Notes: a model not told the origin generated them from the letters alone. DNA of 64,000 nucleotides from Thermoplasmatota archaeon (GCA_018818785.1 JAHIRF010000008.1:149121-213120), one strand, 5' to 3'; shown: positions 7,905 to 17,295, counted from the first letter of the stretch. Made by a program: numbers and translations.

Positions 7905-8885
7905 ATGAGGATTGTGGGCACTTTGATATGTCTCGGAAACGGCATCTTGGTCGAAGTCGATGGCCGTCGGTATCGTCTGGATCCACGGAGGACTACCGTT
8001 GATGATACGAATGTGATATCCCATGCGCATACCGATCACATACCGCGATCGTTCAAGACGCTGGATGTGACCTGCTCCGAGATAACGCGCGATTTCGCAA
8101 GTGAACGATGCCGAAAGGATCTGCGGGCCATCAAGGACGACCATGTGGAACTCGTGGACGCTGGTCACATACCTGGATCTACGATGTGCCGCATCTCTGG
8201 GAGCAGGAGGGTCGTATATACCGGTGATTTCTGCGTGCGCTCCAAAACTCATACAGATGGCGCGAAGCCCTTGAGCTGCGAAGTGCTCGTTATGGAAGCG
8301 ACATACGGTAAGCCTCGTTACAGGTTCCCGGATCATTCTGAAGTCGTGTCTGCCATGAAGGACTGGGTCTCTGAAGTCCTCCATTCGGGGTCGTCCGCGA
8401 TATTGCTCTCATACCCTCTCGGGAAATCACAGGAACTCGCATCAATATTCCGCGAGTTCCCCATCTTCTTCCATCCCGCCATAGCATCATACAATCGAAT
8501 CCTGCGCACGCATGGTTTCGACATCCCGAGCGAACCGTTCGAAGACATCAAGGGCGGCTCACCGATAGTCTATGTCTCATCTGGCCTCGGCAAGGATAGC
8601 AGCAGGGTGCAGACGATGCGCAAACGTGGAGCGAAGACCGCTGCATTCTCCGGATGGGCAGTCGATGGCATGTTCGGCGGTCGATCGTCCTATGTCGACC
8701 GCGCGTTTCCCCTATCGGATCACTGCGGCTACGACGAACTGCTGTGGTTCGTCAAGAGGTGCGCACCGGAGGTCGTGTATACGGTCCATGGGTTCGCAAG
8801 GGAGTTCGCAGGATCCATAAGAAGTGAGCTGGGCATCGATGCGCGTCCATTGATCGCCAATCAGAGGATGATCGACCAGTTCTGA
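7905..8885 (+). CDS. Beta-CASP metallo-beta-lactamase nuclease (COG1236-type)
   Basis: The 326-residue protein carries HAHTDH (metal-binding motif 2), DAGHIPGS (motif 3) and YTGDF (motif 4). It also has the beta-CASP features: an acidic VMEATYG strand (motif A), SDHCGY (motif B) and a late His in YTVHGF (motif C). This is the set expected for an active zinc-dependent RNA nuclease of the CPSF/Int11/RNase J superfamily. It has no N-terminal KH domains, so it is the short exonuclease-like type rather than aCPSF1. Its role is probably RNA 3'-end processing or decay. It follows the coiled-coil ATPase by 45 bases on the same strand and converges with cbf5. Confidence 0.88.
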   Translation: MRIVGTLICLGNGILVEVDGRRYRLDPRRTTVDDTNVISHAHTDHIPRSFKTLDVTCSEITRDFASERCRKDLRAIKDDHVELVDAGHIPGSTMCRISGSRRVVYTGDFCVRSKTHTDGAKPLSCEVLVMEATYGKPRYRFPDHSEVVSAMKDWVSEVLHSGSSAILLSYPLGKSQELASIFREFPIFFHPAIASYNRILRTHGFDIPSEPFEDIKGGSPIVYVSSGLGKDSSRVQTMRKRGAKTAAFSGWAVDGMFGGRSSYVDRAFPLSDHCGYDELLWFVKRCAPEVVYTVHGFAREFAGSIRSELGIDARPLIANQRMIDQF

Positions 8886-8890
8886 ATGGC

Positions 8891-9859
8891 CTATTCCTTG
8901 CTAGTGCCCCACGATTTCGTATAAGTGCCAGTGGCCATGAACACCCTTGAGATGTCCACGCCGAAACCCTCAGATCTCATCAGCATCTCGCTGCTGTCCA
9001 TTAGGGTGCGTCCCAAAGCTACGCTCTCTCCGCTTAGCGACATCACGGCTACGACATCCCCTTTCCTGATGCTCTCATCCAGAGAGATAATACCAGGCAT
9101 CGCGAGGTTCGCTCCGTGACAGATCGCGTCCACTGCGGAATCCTTGACCACTATCTTTGGCATGTGGGAAAGGAGCGACTCCAGCGGCTTCATCATCTTG
9201 GCCAGGTGCGAGCTGTCGCCGGACCTGTGCGCCTCGATGGCGTCTCGGAGGTCGTGGAGCGTGACAGCGTCGTCCTCCACGAGCGCCCCAGCCCTCGTCC
9301 TTCTGAGGTCTTGGAGGTGCGCCCCGACTGCGAGCGCATCCCCGACATCGACCGCGAGGCTCCTGATATACGTCCCCGCATCGCACTTGACATCGAACAG
9401 GATGTCCCTTCCGGATGATTCGAGCAGGTTCAACTCGTGTACCCTCCTCGCCCTCTGTTCTCGCTTGACCGCTGATCTCATCGGTGGCGTCTGGAATATC
9501 TCGTCCGTGAACTCCTTGAACACATTCTCAAGCCTGGTCTTGTCCACGTTGCCGTGCATCCTCATGACCCCGACATACGCCTTCGTGCCGTAATGTAGGA
9601 CATCCATGGCACGGACACATATCCCGACGCCGACGGGCAAGACCCCGGTCACCCGAGGGTCCAGCGTGCCACCATGAGCAGCCTTGTCGGCACCGATCAT
9701 CTCCTTCACCCATGTCGTAATCTGGTGGGAGGTCGGTCCCGATGGCTTGTCGATCACGACGACTCCGTTGGCCATGAGCTCGTCCACGGATCTGTCCTCG
9801 GGCCGTTTGCCTGTCCCAGACCTAGACGCCTTCTTGGACTTGACGAGCATCTTCGACAT
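8891..9859 (-). CDS. cbf5: tRNA/rRNA pseudouridine synthase Cbf5 (dyskerin homologue)
   Basis: The 322-residue protein has the TruB/Cbf5 catalytic motif GGTLDPRVTG with the nucleophilic Asp, then GTYIRSLAVDVG. A C-terminal PUA domain starts near residue 235 (MPKIVVKDSAVDAICHGA). Cbf5 is the catalytic subunit of archaeal H/ACA ribonucleoproteins and can also make pseudouridine 55 in tRNA. A consensus GGAGGATCC ribosome site lies directly before the ATG. The start overlaps the end of cmk by about 38 bases, so it is the last gene of the ribosomal operon. Confidence 0.95.
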   Translation of the reverse strand: MSKMLVKSKKASRSGTGKRPEDRSVDELMANGVVVIDKPSGPTSHQITTWVKEMIGADKAAHGGTLDPRVTGVLPVGVGICVRAMDVLHYGTKAYVGVMRMHGNVDKTRLENVFKEFTDEIFQTPPMRSAVKREQRARRVHELNLLESSGRDILFDVKCDAGTYIRSLAVDVGDALAVGAHLQDLRRTRAGALVEDDAVTLHDLRDAIEAHRSGDSSHLAKMMKPLESLLSHMPKIVVKDSAVDAICHGANLAMPGIISLDESIRKGDVVAVMSLSGESVALGRTLMDSSEMLMRSEGFGVDISRVFMATGTYTKSWGTSKE

Positions 9860-10388
9860 GGATCCTCCTTACCTCCTTGATAATGATGTCCGTGATATCG
9901 TCGGGCGTCATCTCGCCCGATTCGAGCCACAGATCGTAAGAGCACTTGTCCGAGACATCTATCCCGTAATACGCCTTGTATCGCTTCTTCTCGGACCGTT
10001 CCCTGGAGTTCATCTCATTTAGGACGGTCTCGAAATCATTGCCCTCTCTCTCCACTATACGCTTCGCCCTCACATTCTCTGGCGCATCGATGTATATCGT
10101 TAGTCCAGGAATATCGTTCCGTTTCATCAGGGCTGCGGTCAGCCGTCCCTCGAGCACCACGTCGGTCTTCGATTCCGCGATCTTCATAGTGCGGTCGTCC
10201 AGCTCCTTGTCTATGGTCTCGTTCTCCTCCGCGAGGGCACCGAACGTCTCCAGGCTCACGCCTCTCTCGGAAGCCATCTGTCTGAAAATCTGACCGACGA
10301 GCACCAGCTCATAACCGAGCCTCTGGGCGACGAGCGCGGACACGGTGGTCTTTCCGCTCCCAGGGGGGCCGGATATAGCGATTCTCAT
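9822..10388 (-). CDS. cmk: Cytidylate kinase (archaeal type)
   Basis: The 188-residue enzyme begins with ISGPPGSGKTT, a complete P-loop. It continues with GQIFRQMASERG (nucleotide-binding segment), LEGRLTA, and an arginine-rich lid (RIVEREGNDFE). This is the short archaeal CMP kinase that phosphorylates CMP and dCMP. The ATG at 10388 is preferred over a TTG two codons earlier because it lies at normal distance from AGGATGG. It sits between the EMC3-like gene and cbf5, a common archaeal order. Confidence 0.93.
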   Translation of the reverse strand: MRIAISGPPGSGKTTVSALVAQRLGYELVLVGQIFRQMASERGVSLETFGALAEENETIDKELDDRTMKIAESKTDVVLEGRLTAALMKRNDIPGLTIYIDAPENVRAKRIVEREGNDFETVLNEMNSRERSEKKRYKAYYGIDVSDKCSYDLWLESGEMTPDDITDIIIKEVRRIHVEDARQVQEGV

Positions 10389-10400
10389 CAGCAACCATCC

Positions 10401-11105
10401 TTAATGCTTATATCGATCGAGAGGCGGCGCGACGCCCACCGTCTCGAGTTCCCTCAGCCTTCTGCTGAAGCTGAACATCTTGAGGAATCTCTGGAGCACC
10501 TGTCCGAATGGCAACGTCATGAGAGAATAGAGCAGCACCCAGTTGGGCAGCAGGTTCGAATTCCTCATGTTCGAGTTGAACTCCCACGGGACCGAGAACA
10601 CGGTAGAACCAAGACCTATGTACACGAAGTTGGCCAACCATGCGAAGATGGGGATGATCACCAGCATCGTTATGGGCATGAGCTTGAACTGCGATTGCGT
10701 CGTCTTGAGCGACGCCGACATTATCTGCGGCTGGAGCTCCATGAGCTTCTTCAGCTTGTAGGTATTGTTGCTCGTCCTGGCCTCCCTCATCTCCTTCGAG
10801 AAGGCGGACTGTATCCTCTGGTTCCTTGCCTGGCCCACCCAGTCGATGAAGAAGTGCCTGACCGATATGCTGAAGCAGGTCATGACGAGACCGCTCAATA
10901 GCAGCGTGACGATCGGGTACTCCCCGTTGAAGCCTACGACAGGCTCGAGACCGTAACCCACGATCTCTCCCAGTCCCTCTCGGATGCTCGGGTTGAACAG
11001 GATGAATATGGCGAACATGAACGCCATCAGCATCACTAGCTGATTGGTCATGTTAGATCCGGCCGGTTTCCCGGCTGGACCTCCGGCTGTGCCGCTGCTT
11101 GCCAT
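10401..11105 (-). CDS. EMC3/YidC-like membrane insertase (DUF106)
   Basis: The 234-residue protein has a low-complexity Gly/Ala N-terminus and a first hydrophobic segment (about 21-40). A second segment follows (about 65-85), then a cytoplasmic helical hairpin (about 90-125) and two or three further membrane segments (about 125-215). This three-helix core with a coiled cytoplasmic loop is the DUF106 family, now placed in the Oxa1/YidC/EMC3 superfamily. It probably inserts membrane proteins. Its position four bases after secY fits a role beside the translocon. Confidence 0.9.
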   Translation of the reverse strand: MASSGTAGGPAGKPAGSNMTNQLVMLMAFMFAIFILFNPSIREGLGEIVGYGLEPVVGFNGEYPIVTLLLSGLVMTCFSISVRHFFIDWVGQARNQRIQSAFSKEMREARTSNNTYKLKKLMELQPQIMSASLKTTQSQFKLMPITMLVIIPIFAWLANFVYIGLGSTVFSVPWEFNSNMRNSNLLPNWVLLYSLMTLPFGQVLQRFLKMFSFSRRLRELETVGVAPPLDRYKH

Positions 11106-11109
11106 CTAC

Positions 11110-12705
11110 TTACTCTCCGCCGAAGAACCCTCTCATCACAGGGTGCATCTCCATCATCTGCTCTCGGCCTATCGCATCGTAGAGCTGTATCATTATACCG
11201 ACCGCGAGCAGGACACCGGTTCCTGTAGCATTACCTACAGTACCTATGAGGTCAGCTCCCGCGGCTAAACCACCTACCGTAGCGCCGGATATCACCGTGA
11301 CCACAGGAATATACCGCTCAAGCACGCGCTTGAGCACTCTGGGATCCCGTCTGAAACCAGGTATCTGCATGCCGCTCGACTCTATCTGCGAGGCGACCGC
11401 TTCGGGACCCATGTTCGTGGTCTCTATCCAGAACTTGGCGAACATGATCGATCCTACTATCATTACCGAGACGTAGACGATGACGTGTATGCCTATCTGC
11501 AGGGTCGATTTGACCACCACCCCGCCAGACAGGTTCGAATTATACGACGCTAGGTACTCCGGACTCAGCATGGGTAGAAGCCAATCGCTAACACCGTTAA
11601 CTGTTGATAGATAATACGCTAAACCAGCGGCAGGCGTGGTGCTACCCTCAGCATAGTATCCTAACATCCAATTATTGCCGAGCAAGGGCATGTTCATGAA
11701 GCTCCCGTGGCTCCAGAAAAGCATCGAGAACATGCTCACGTTTGCCAGCAGCGCGGCCATCAATATGACAGGGATGTTGGATGCGTATATCAGCTTGATC
11801 GGATACCTTCCCCTCGCACCCCTCGCACCTCCATGCGAGAGAGGCAGTTCTATCCTGCTGGATTCGGTATATGCAACGAATAGGAATATGACAATGGTGC
11901 CAATGAGCGCGACCATCGGGTTCGGCTGCGCTAAGAAGATCTGTTCATAGCCGCCGCTAGATAATTCCGGCGCGGACATATGGTGGAACATATAGATCGT
12001 CTTCGGCAACGTCCCTGCGGGAGGGTTGTTCACACTCAAAGCCGTGCTCGGGTCCGCGGAATGCCAGTTCAACGTGCCTGTGAATATCTGCTGCGCGACA
12101 CCGGCTGCGATGAAGAGCGAGATACCGCTGCCTATGCCCCACTTGGACACTACCTCGTCCATGAGGAACACCAGGTATGAACCTGCGAACAGCTGCGCGA
12201 CTATGAGCATCCTAGCCATCGAGTCGCCGTTGCCGCCTATGAACGAGCCCATGCCGTCCACGAACTTCTGGGACGGCTCCATGAACCCGTAGACCTGAGG
12301 CACGGACTCGACAATGATCATCACTATGACCAGGAGCTTCTGCGTGCCCTGGTATATCGCCTTGTCCTCCTCGTTCTTGAGGTTGAGCTTGATGATCTTG
12401 GCACCGGTGAACAGCTGCATGATGATAGAACCGGTGACGATCGGACCGATACCAAGGTGCATCAGAGAGAACTGCGCGCCTGCAAGTATCGCCCTGTACT
12501 GTGCGAACAGGTCGACTCTAGTTTCCGCGTCAAGCCCATAGATGACGACATTCGTCATCGCGAAGTAGATGATGAGTATGAGGATGATCCACATCATCTT
12601 CGTTCTGAAATGAACATGCCCTTCTGGCCTGGTCACGGCCGGTAACCGGTCCGTGATCGGCTTGAGCTTGTAGAGCATGCTCTTCTCTTCTTTGCCCTCC
12701 GCCAT
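11110..12705 (-). CDS. secY: Preprotein translocase subunit SecY
   Basis: The 531-residue protein has the ten-helix SecY pattern. A conserved RGxxPIKLIYASNIPVIL loop is present (here GARGRYPIKLIYASNIP), as are a cytoplasmic RDPRVLKRVLERYIP loop and the plug/helix 2 region rich in Gly and Ser. It forms the protein-conducting channel with SecE and SecG/Sec61-beta. An ATG at 12705 is chosen over the upstream GTG because the GGAAGG site lies at proper distance. It lies downstream of L15 with a 106-base gap that holds a small inverted repeat but no clear promoter. Confidence 0.96.
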   Translation of the reverse strand: MAEGKEEKSMLYKLKPITDRLPAVTRPEGHVHFRTKMMWIILILIIYFAMTNVVIYGLDAETRVDLFAQYRAILAGAQFSLMHLGIGPIVTGSIIMQLFTGAKIIKLNLKNEEDKAIYQGTQKLLVIVMIIVESVPQVYGFMEPSQKFVDGMGSFIGGNGDSMARMLIVAQLFAGSYLVFLMDEVVSKWGIGSGISLFIAAGVAQQIFTGTLNWHSADPSTALSVNNPPAGTLPKTIYMFHHMSAPELSSGGYEQIFLAQPNPMVALIGTIVIFLFVAYTESSRIELPLSHGGARGARGRYPIKLIYASNIPVILMAALLANVSMFSMLFWSHGSFMNMPLLGNNWMLGYYAEGSTTPAAGLAYYLSTVNGVSDWLLPMLSPEYLASYNSNLSGGVVVKSTLQIGIHVIVYVSVMIVGSIMFAKFWIETTNMGPEAVASQIESSGMQIPGFRRDPRVLKRVLERYIPVVTVISGATVGGLAAGADLIGTVGNATGTGVLLAVGIMIQLYDAIGREQMMEMHPVMRGFFGGE

Positions 12706-12811
12706 CAGCACCCTTCCTCTTGTCCCACGGCTCTAGTGTTATCCTATGGTTTCAAAGGACACTCGCGTGCCCCGCAGACAGGAGCCACCCATCAGGTGGT
12801 CGTCCTGAAGG

Positions 12812-13237
12812 TCATTCCTTGATCAGTTCCCCACCGGCCGCCTTGAGCTTCTCCGCGGCTTTGGCAGATGCTTCCGCAACCTTGACTGAGATCGGTAGGT
12901 TTATCCTGCCCGTTCCCAGCAATTTGTCCACACCCATCTTGGTAAGGTCCACGATCCATTTCCCGTTCTTCTCGGTCGCGAATCCATCTTTCGCCAGTGT
13001 AGGCAAGGTCGCCTCGACCTCCGAGAGGTTGATGGTCACCTTGCTTTCCACTACGGATTGTGGCCTCTTGAACCCGTGGTGGCCGAAATGATTGGGATAG
13101 TACTTAACCGTGCTTATCCACTTGTGTTTGTGAAGGCCTGCGTTTCCGCGGCCGCCCCTCAGGCCAGCACCCCTGCCGGCCTTCTGGCCACGCCCGTGGG
13201 TCCTGCTTCCCCTGAACTTGCTGGTCCTACTTACCAT
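12812..13237 (-). CDS. rpl15: 50S ribosomal protein uL15
   Basis: The 141-residue protein has the conserved basic N-terminus (RGSRTHGRGQKAGRGAGLRGG), followed by the archaeal-type HKHKW segment and a C-terminal Lys/Val-rich domain. It binds 23S rRNA during late assembly of the large subunit. It directly follows uL30 and precedes secY, the order seen in the archaeal spc-type operon. Confidence 0.96.
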   Translation of the reverse strand: MVSRTSKFRGSRTHGRGQKAGRGAGLRGGRGNAGLHKHKWISTVKYYPNHFGHHGFKRPQSVVESKVTINLSEVEATLPTLAKDGFATEKNGKWIVDLTKMGVDKLLGTGRINLPISVKVAEASAKAAEKLKAAGGELIKE

Positions 13238-13726
13238 CTACTTCGCCTCCTGGGATTTCGGCAGCATCTTGTCGACGAGCGTCTCCATCGCCGCCCCTCG
13301 GTATCCGAGGGCGCCGCCATTCGCGAACTGCAGCTTCGCACCCTTGTAACCTGTCCTTGGCGGATGCATCCTGAGGACCGGCTTCAGCCCTTTGACATCG
13401 GAGAGCTTCGCCTCTCCTTTCTCGACCGCCTTCGCGAGCGAGAGTATCGATGTGTATGTCGAGTTCTCCTTGACGAACGCGTCAGTGAGCCTATCGCCGC
13501 CGACCACCTCGCCTCTGTGGAAGAGGAGCCGCGCGATCGTCTCGTGGGAGACCTCGCCCCAAGTGACGAAATCCTTCACCATCTGTAGCATACCCTTGTT
13601 ACAGTCGTTCACTGGGAGTAGTACGCAATGGTTAGGCCTGAACAGTCTGAGCATCTCCATAGTCTCAACGACCTTGTGGTTTATCCTTGAATGGCCACGA
13701 ACCCTTACTACCGCAACTGTAGGCAT
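13238..13726 (-). CDS. rpl30: 50S ribosomal protein uL30
   Basis: The 162-residue protein starts with the uL30 fold (VVRVRGHSRINHKVVETMEMLRL) and the NHCVLLP strand. It then has the archaeal/eukaryotic extension ending in LHPPRTGYKG-like sequence (MHPPRTGYKGAKL). It abuts uL15 and uS5 with no spacing. Confidence 0.96.
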   Translation of the reverse strand: MPTVAVVRVRGHSRINHKVVETMEMLRLFRPNHCVLLPVNDCNKGMLQMVKDFVTWGEVSHETIARLLFHRGEVVGGDRLTDAFVKENSTYTSILSLAKAVEKGEAKLSDVKGLKPVLRMHPPRTGYKGAKLQFANGGALGYRGAAMETLVDKMLPKSQEAK

Positions 13727-14449
13727 CTAACTCCCCTCCTGCTCTTTGGCGACCTCGCCCTCGTTCTCGGCCGATTCCTCGACCACGATCGGGGACGGTG
13801 CAATATGCATCTTGACGGGTCCAGAGACGATGTTCAGCCTCTCCTTCTGCTCGCCGGTGATCCTCACTGCGGAGGTCTGCCTGAGAGCCTCGAACGCAGC
13901 TATGGAGTAGTTTATGGTGGTCTTCGTGTGTCCCTTCGTGAACCCCCATGCATCCTCCACGCCCGCCATCTTGATGACGCTCTTCGCGATCTTGCCGACC
14001 GCGAGACCGGTACCTCTCGGTGCTGGCTTGACTGTGACGACGACCGATCCAGCACGTCCTTGTACGTTGAACGGCAACGAGTGAGGCGTGAGGCACCCGC
14101 ATTCCCACGAGCCGCAGCCTCTCTTGACCTCGATTATGTTCAGTTTGGCGACGTCTATCGCGGCCCTGATCGCAGGTCCGACTTCCTTGCCCTTGAACCT
14201 TCCAAGGCCTACGAAGCCATCTTGGTTGCCGACGACGACGGTTATCGCGAACCTGACTCTTCGTCCAGAGTCGGTCATACGCTGGACCATGTTCACGTCC
14301 AGCACCTCGTCCACGAGATCCGGGAGAAGTATGTCCACTATCTCCGGTTCCCTGAGCGGGAGCCTCGTATTGAGAGCTTCGCTCATCGTGGTGATCTTAC
14401 CCTGCGAGACGAGCTTTCCCAGCATCGTCTTCGGGATCCACTCTGCCAT
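13727..14449 (-). CDS. rps5: 30S ribosomal protein uS5
   Basis: The 240-residue protein starts at [14 protein letters not shown], an ATG that overlaps the stop of uL18 (TGATG); a longer frame upstream is only the shadow of uL18. It has the double-stranded RNA-binding-like N-domain ([13 protein letters not shown]) and the C-domain glycine loop ([11 protein letters not shown]). A C-terminal acidic tail follows. It is involved in decoding accuracy. Confidence 0.96.
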   Translation of the reverse strand: MAEWIPKTMLGKLVSQGKITTMSEALNTRLPLREPEIVDILLPDLVDEVLDVNMVQRMTDSGRRVRFAITVVVGNQDGFVGLGRFKGKEVGPAIRAAIDVAKLNIIEVKRGCGSWECGCLTPHSLPFNVQGRAGSVVVTVKPAPRGTGLAVGKIAKSVIKMAGVEDAWGFTKGHTKTTINYSIAAFEALRQTSAVRITGEQKERLNIVSGPVKMHIAPSPIVVEESAENEGEVAKEQEGS

Positions 14450-14952
14450 CAGTGTCCACCTCCAATCTTCTTCTTGACTTCTTCGAACGCCGCCTCGGTA
14501 CCTTCCTTCATGTGCTTGCCAGATATGCGCTCTCCCACTGGCAGCACTTCCTTGCCGTGCGGGATCTCTACGCCAGCATCGAGCAGCCCCTTGAGGGCCG
14601 CGAACAGCAAGTTGCCCTTGGTCGGCTCGTGCAGACCGATGTCCAGCACCGCCTCTTCGATGCCCTTCTCCTTGGCCCTCGTGCCTGCGAGGTAACCTGT
14701 GAGGTAGGCACCTGGCGAGTTCTTGCCAGAGAGCTTCCATCCCAGCTCGGCCAGCTCGGTCGAGACTGCCGATGCGAGGACGAAGTCGCCCCCGTCCTTG
14801 TATTCTATCAACTGTATCGTCATGTTCTTGTTAGACTTACGAACGACCGCTCTCGGAACATGGCTCCGGAGCAGCGCCGCCCTCCGCCTGTAATCCGTGC
14901 GGCCCTCGCGTCTCCTTCTGAACGGAACTCTGTATCTAGGTCCTGTGGCCAT
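14449..14952 (-). CDS. rpl18: 50S ribosomal protein uL18
   Basis: The 167-residue protein has the archaeal uL18 features: a basic [15 protein letters not shown]-terminus, the [12 protein letters not shown] segment and [12 protein letters not shown]. It binds 5S rRNA. A GGAG site lies eight bases before the ATG at 14952; a GTG at 14961 that overlaps the stop of eL19 is an alternative start. Confidence 0.95.
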   Translation of the reverse strand: MATGPRYRVPFRRRREGRTDYRRRAALLRSHVPRAVVRKSNKNMTIQLIEYKDGGDFVLASAVSTELAELGWKLSGKNSPGAYLTGYLAGTRAKEKGIEEAVLDIGLHEPTKGNLLFAALKGLLDAGVEIPHGKEVLPVGERISGKHMKEGTEAAFEEVKKKIGGGH

Positions 14953-14957
14953 CTTGC

Positions 14958-15407
14958 TCACTCCTTCAATATGCCTTCGGACCTGAGGTGCGAGTCGAGG
15001 TGCGGCCTGTTCTTGAACATTCCACCCTTGGCCCTCATGTAGTACTTCCTGTAGGTCCTGGTGTCTATCTTACCATTTTCTCTGAGCTCCCTCAACCTTA
15101 TCCTGATGGGTCGGATGGACTGCATCCAGACCTCCTTCGAGGGCTTCCTCGCGTTCTTCGTGCCACGCCTGGAACCCTGGCCCTTCCTGCGGCCTTTGGC
15201 CTTCTGGTCCTTATTATGGTTGGCCCTGCCTCTGGACACACCGGTCTTCTGCCTCGCGGCGATGGTGCCCGAGGCGATGAGGGTCCTCACATCCGCCCTC
15301 GTGATGGCGTCTGCTGCGTCTTCCGTTCGGTTCGGGTCTATCCAGACTCTGTTCTCACCGCACTTGAGCAGCTCCGAAGCGACCCTCCTCTGATTCTTCA
15401 GATCCAT
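14958..15407 (-). CDS. rpl19e: 50S ribosomal protein eL19
   Basis: The 149-residue protein shows the eL19 pattern NQRRVASELLKCGENRVWIDP, then a long basic linker (SRGRANHNKDQKAKGRR). A C-terminal helix follows (YRKYYMRAKGGMFKNRPHL). The ATG at 15407 follows an AGGAG in the end of eL32 by nine bases. The family is absent from bacteria, which supports the archaeal assignment. Confidence 0.95.
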   Translation of the reverse strand: MDLKNQRRVASELLKCGENRVWIDPNRTEDAADAITRADVRTLIASGTIAARQKTGVSRGRANHNKDQKAKGRRKGQGSRRGTKNARKPSKEVWMQSIRPIRIRLRELRENGKIDTRTYRKYYMRAKGGMFKNRPHLDSHLRSEGILKE

Positions 15408-15409
15408 GG

Positions 15410-16189
15410 TCACACGCTCCTGTTGAGTACTCTGATCTTGAGTTCATCGGCCTTCGCCTCGATCTCGATGCGCTTCTTCATGCCGACCTTGTGTGCGATC
15501 CTCGCGGCCTCTACCTCGGGGTTTATCTTCTCGAGGTCCCGGACGTTATGGACCATCACCTCTCTGAATCCCGATGGATGCAGATACCTCGCGAGCTTCG
15601 GGGAGCCGTAGCCGATCGACACGACCGGTCGCCTGTATCCGAAGTTCTGCCTCATCTTGGAGTGCATACCCATCGGCTTCCTCCATTTGACTTTCTGAAG
15701 CCTTGGCCTCTTGTGCCATTCCTGCCTGAGGAACTCGGGCCTTCGGGATTGTATCTCCGCGCGCTTCTTGAGCGCATCCAGCATCTCCTTCGAGAGTTTG
15801 GGCTTGAGCTTGACTTTGTATCCGATGTCCTCGTCGTCTCCGATCTTGACGTCCTCTTCCTCATCGTCCTTGATCTCGACGTCTTCGTCCTCATCGGCTT
15901 CCTTCACCTTGCGCGTCTTGGGGGCGGGCTTCTCGTCAGCCTCCACCTCTGCCTCGGCCTCGTCTCCCTCTTCGTCGGGTTCGACACCGAGCTCCTCGCG
16001 CCAGTGTTCGATGGTCTTCGGGCCCACGCCCTTGCAGTGCTCGTGGATCTCCGTCACACGGGCATCGTCAGCGAGCGCTTCGGCCAGATCGTCTAACGTC
16101 TCTATGCCCAAGGCTGCGAGTTTCTCGACGTACTCCTCCTTGAACATCTTGAGCTTCATGAAATCCTGTTGATCCTTCTTCTCTGCCAA
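15410..16189 (-). CDS. rpl32e: 50S ribosomal protein eL32 with N-terminal helix-hairpin-helix and acidic linker
   Basis: This 259-residue protein is about twice the size of a minimal eL32. The C-terminal half (from about residue 125) is the eL32 core (RRPEFLRQEWHKRPRL, then YGSPKLARYLHPSGF). The N-terminal third holds a helix-hairpin-helix-like region (LGIETLDDLAEAL, GVGPKTIEHWREELG), linked to the core by a very acidic stretch rich in Glu and Asp. The start is the TTG at 16187-16189, preceded by GGAGGTGA at good spacing; a longer frame upstream lies inside uL6. Confidence 0.93.
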   Translation of the reverse strand: MAEKKDQQDFMKLKMFKEEYVEKLAALGIETLDDLAEALADDARVTEIHEHCKGVGPKTIEHWREELGVEPDEEGDEAEAEVEADEKPAPKTRKVKEADEDEDVEIKDDEEEDVKIGDDEDIGYKVKLKPKLSKEMLDALKKRAEIQSRRPEFLRQEWHKRPRLQKVKWRKPMGMHSKMRQNFGYRRPVVSIGYGSPKLARYLHPSGFREVMVHNVRDLEKINPEVEAARIAHKVGMKKRIEIEAKADELKIRVLNRSV

Positions 16190-16194
16190 ACCGC

Positions 16195-16737
16195 TCACCT
16201 CCCGGGCTTCTCCGTGATGTATATGCCATCCTGGAATATCCTGGGGTCGAATCCCCTGATCTTCGTGGCCCTCTCTATGTTCGCGGCGGTCTGTCCGACC
16301 TCCTCGATGTCCGAGCCGTTCAGGAGGACCTGGTCGCCCTTGACCGTGACCTTCGTCTTCCCTAGGATGCTCGTCTTCCTCGGGCACTTCTCACCAAGGA
16401 AGTTCTCGACCACGAACGTGTCACCCTTCACCGATGCCTTGATCGGGAAGTGGGCGTACACGATCTTCATCTTGTACTCGAAGCCTTCTGTGACTCCGAG
16501 TATCATGTTGCGCATGTGCGCCGCATAGGTGCCGACAAGCGCCCTCTCCTTCGCCCTCATGGTCTCGCACGAGACGAAGAAATCCTTCCCCTTCTGTGCG
16601 ATCCTGATCTTCGGGTGGTGGAGTCTCCTGGAGATCTCCCCCTTCGGCCCCTTGACCTTGACCATGCCGTTGTCGAGGGTGACCTGGACCTTCTCCGGCA
16701 CCTTGACCTGCTCCGTCACCAAACCTTCGGAAGTCAT
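16195..16737 (-). CDS. rpl6: 50S ribosomal protein uL6
   Basis: The 180-residue protein has two repeated uL6 domains (VPEKVQVTLDNGMVKVKGPKGE, and the DPRIFQDGIYITEKPG end typical of archaeal uL6). The start at 16737 has GAGGTG at the right spacing; the frame also runs upstream into uS8. Confidence 0.95.
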   Translation of the reverse strand: MTSEGLVTEQVKVPEKVQVTLDNGMVKVKGPKGEISRRLHHPKIRIAQKGKDFFVSCETMRAKERALVGTYAAHMRNMILGVTEGFEYKMKIVYAHFPIKASVKGDTFVVENFLGEKCPRKTSILGKTKVTVKGDQVLLNGSDIEEVGQTAANIERATKIRGFDPRIFQDGIYITEKPGR

Positions 16738-16747
16738 CTGTGACACC

Positions 16748-17137
16748 TCAGTATACATACGCCAGGAGCTTGCCCCCGACGCCTCCTTTCTTTGCCTCGG
16801 AGTGGTTCACGACCCCCTTGGTGGTCGTGAGTATCAGCACGCCGAAGTCCTGGGCAGGAAGGTATCTCGCCTCGAACTTCTCGAGGTCGGTCGTCTTCAC
16901 CGAGTACCTTGGTCTTATGACCCCGCAATTGTTTATCTGGCCGGCCAGAGTGACTTTGAACATGCCGCTCCTTCCATCCTCCAGCAGCTCGAACTGCTTG
17001 ATGTATCCGCTCTCCTCCATCACCCGGAGGACGCGTCCGATGAGCTTGGACGACGGCTTGATGTAGCATTCTCCCTTACCGACTTTCTCTGCGTTCTTGA
17101 TGGTAACCATCGCGTCATTGAGTGTATCTTGTTGCAT
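16748..17137 (-). CDS. rps8: 30S ribosomal protein uS8
   Basis: The 129-residue protein contains the uS8 N-domain ([18 protein letters not shown]) and the C-terminal strand [17 protein letters not shown]. It binds the central domain of 16S rRNA. GAGGTGA overlaps the stop of uS14 and precedes the ATG. Confidence 0.96.
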   Translation of the reverse strand: MQQDTLNDAMVTIKNAEKVGKGECYIKPSSKLIGRVLRVMEESGYIKQFELLEDGRSGMFKVTLAGQINNCGVIRPRYSVKTTDLEKFEARYLPAQDFGVLILTTTKGVVNHSEAKKGGVGGKLLAYVY

Positions 17138-17148
17138 TTCTGGTCACC

Positions 17149-17295
17149 TCATGAGTATTTCCTGAATCCAATCTGTGGGGCGATCTCTCTGAAGCACTGT
17201 CTGCACAAGTGGAGCCCATATCTCCTTACGAGCCCCCTCTTCCTGCCGCACCTCAGGCACCCTATCTTTCTTCCAAACTGTTTCTTAGGCTTCAA
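17149..17295 (-). CDS. rps14: 30S ribosomal protein uS14 (zinc-ribbon type)
   Basis: The 48-codon gene fills the gap between uS8 and uL5. The product begins [10 protein letters not shown] and has four cysteines (13, 16, 31, 34) in two CxxC pairs, as in archaeal uS14. The start is a TTG that overlaps the TGA of uL5 by two bases; no ATG is available. It ends FRKYS just before the uS8 ribosome site. Confidence 0.95.
   Translation of the reverse strand: MKPKKQFGRKIGCLRCGRKRGLVRRYGLHLCRQCFREIAPQIGFRKYS

Noticed and set aside
13727..14740. Extended 337-codon version of uS5
   Set aside because: The first 97 codons are out-of-frame uL18; the real start at 14449 overlaps the uL18 stop and begins with a proper uS5 N-terminus.
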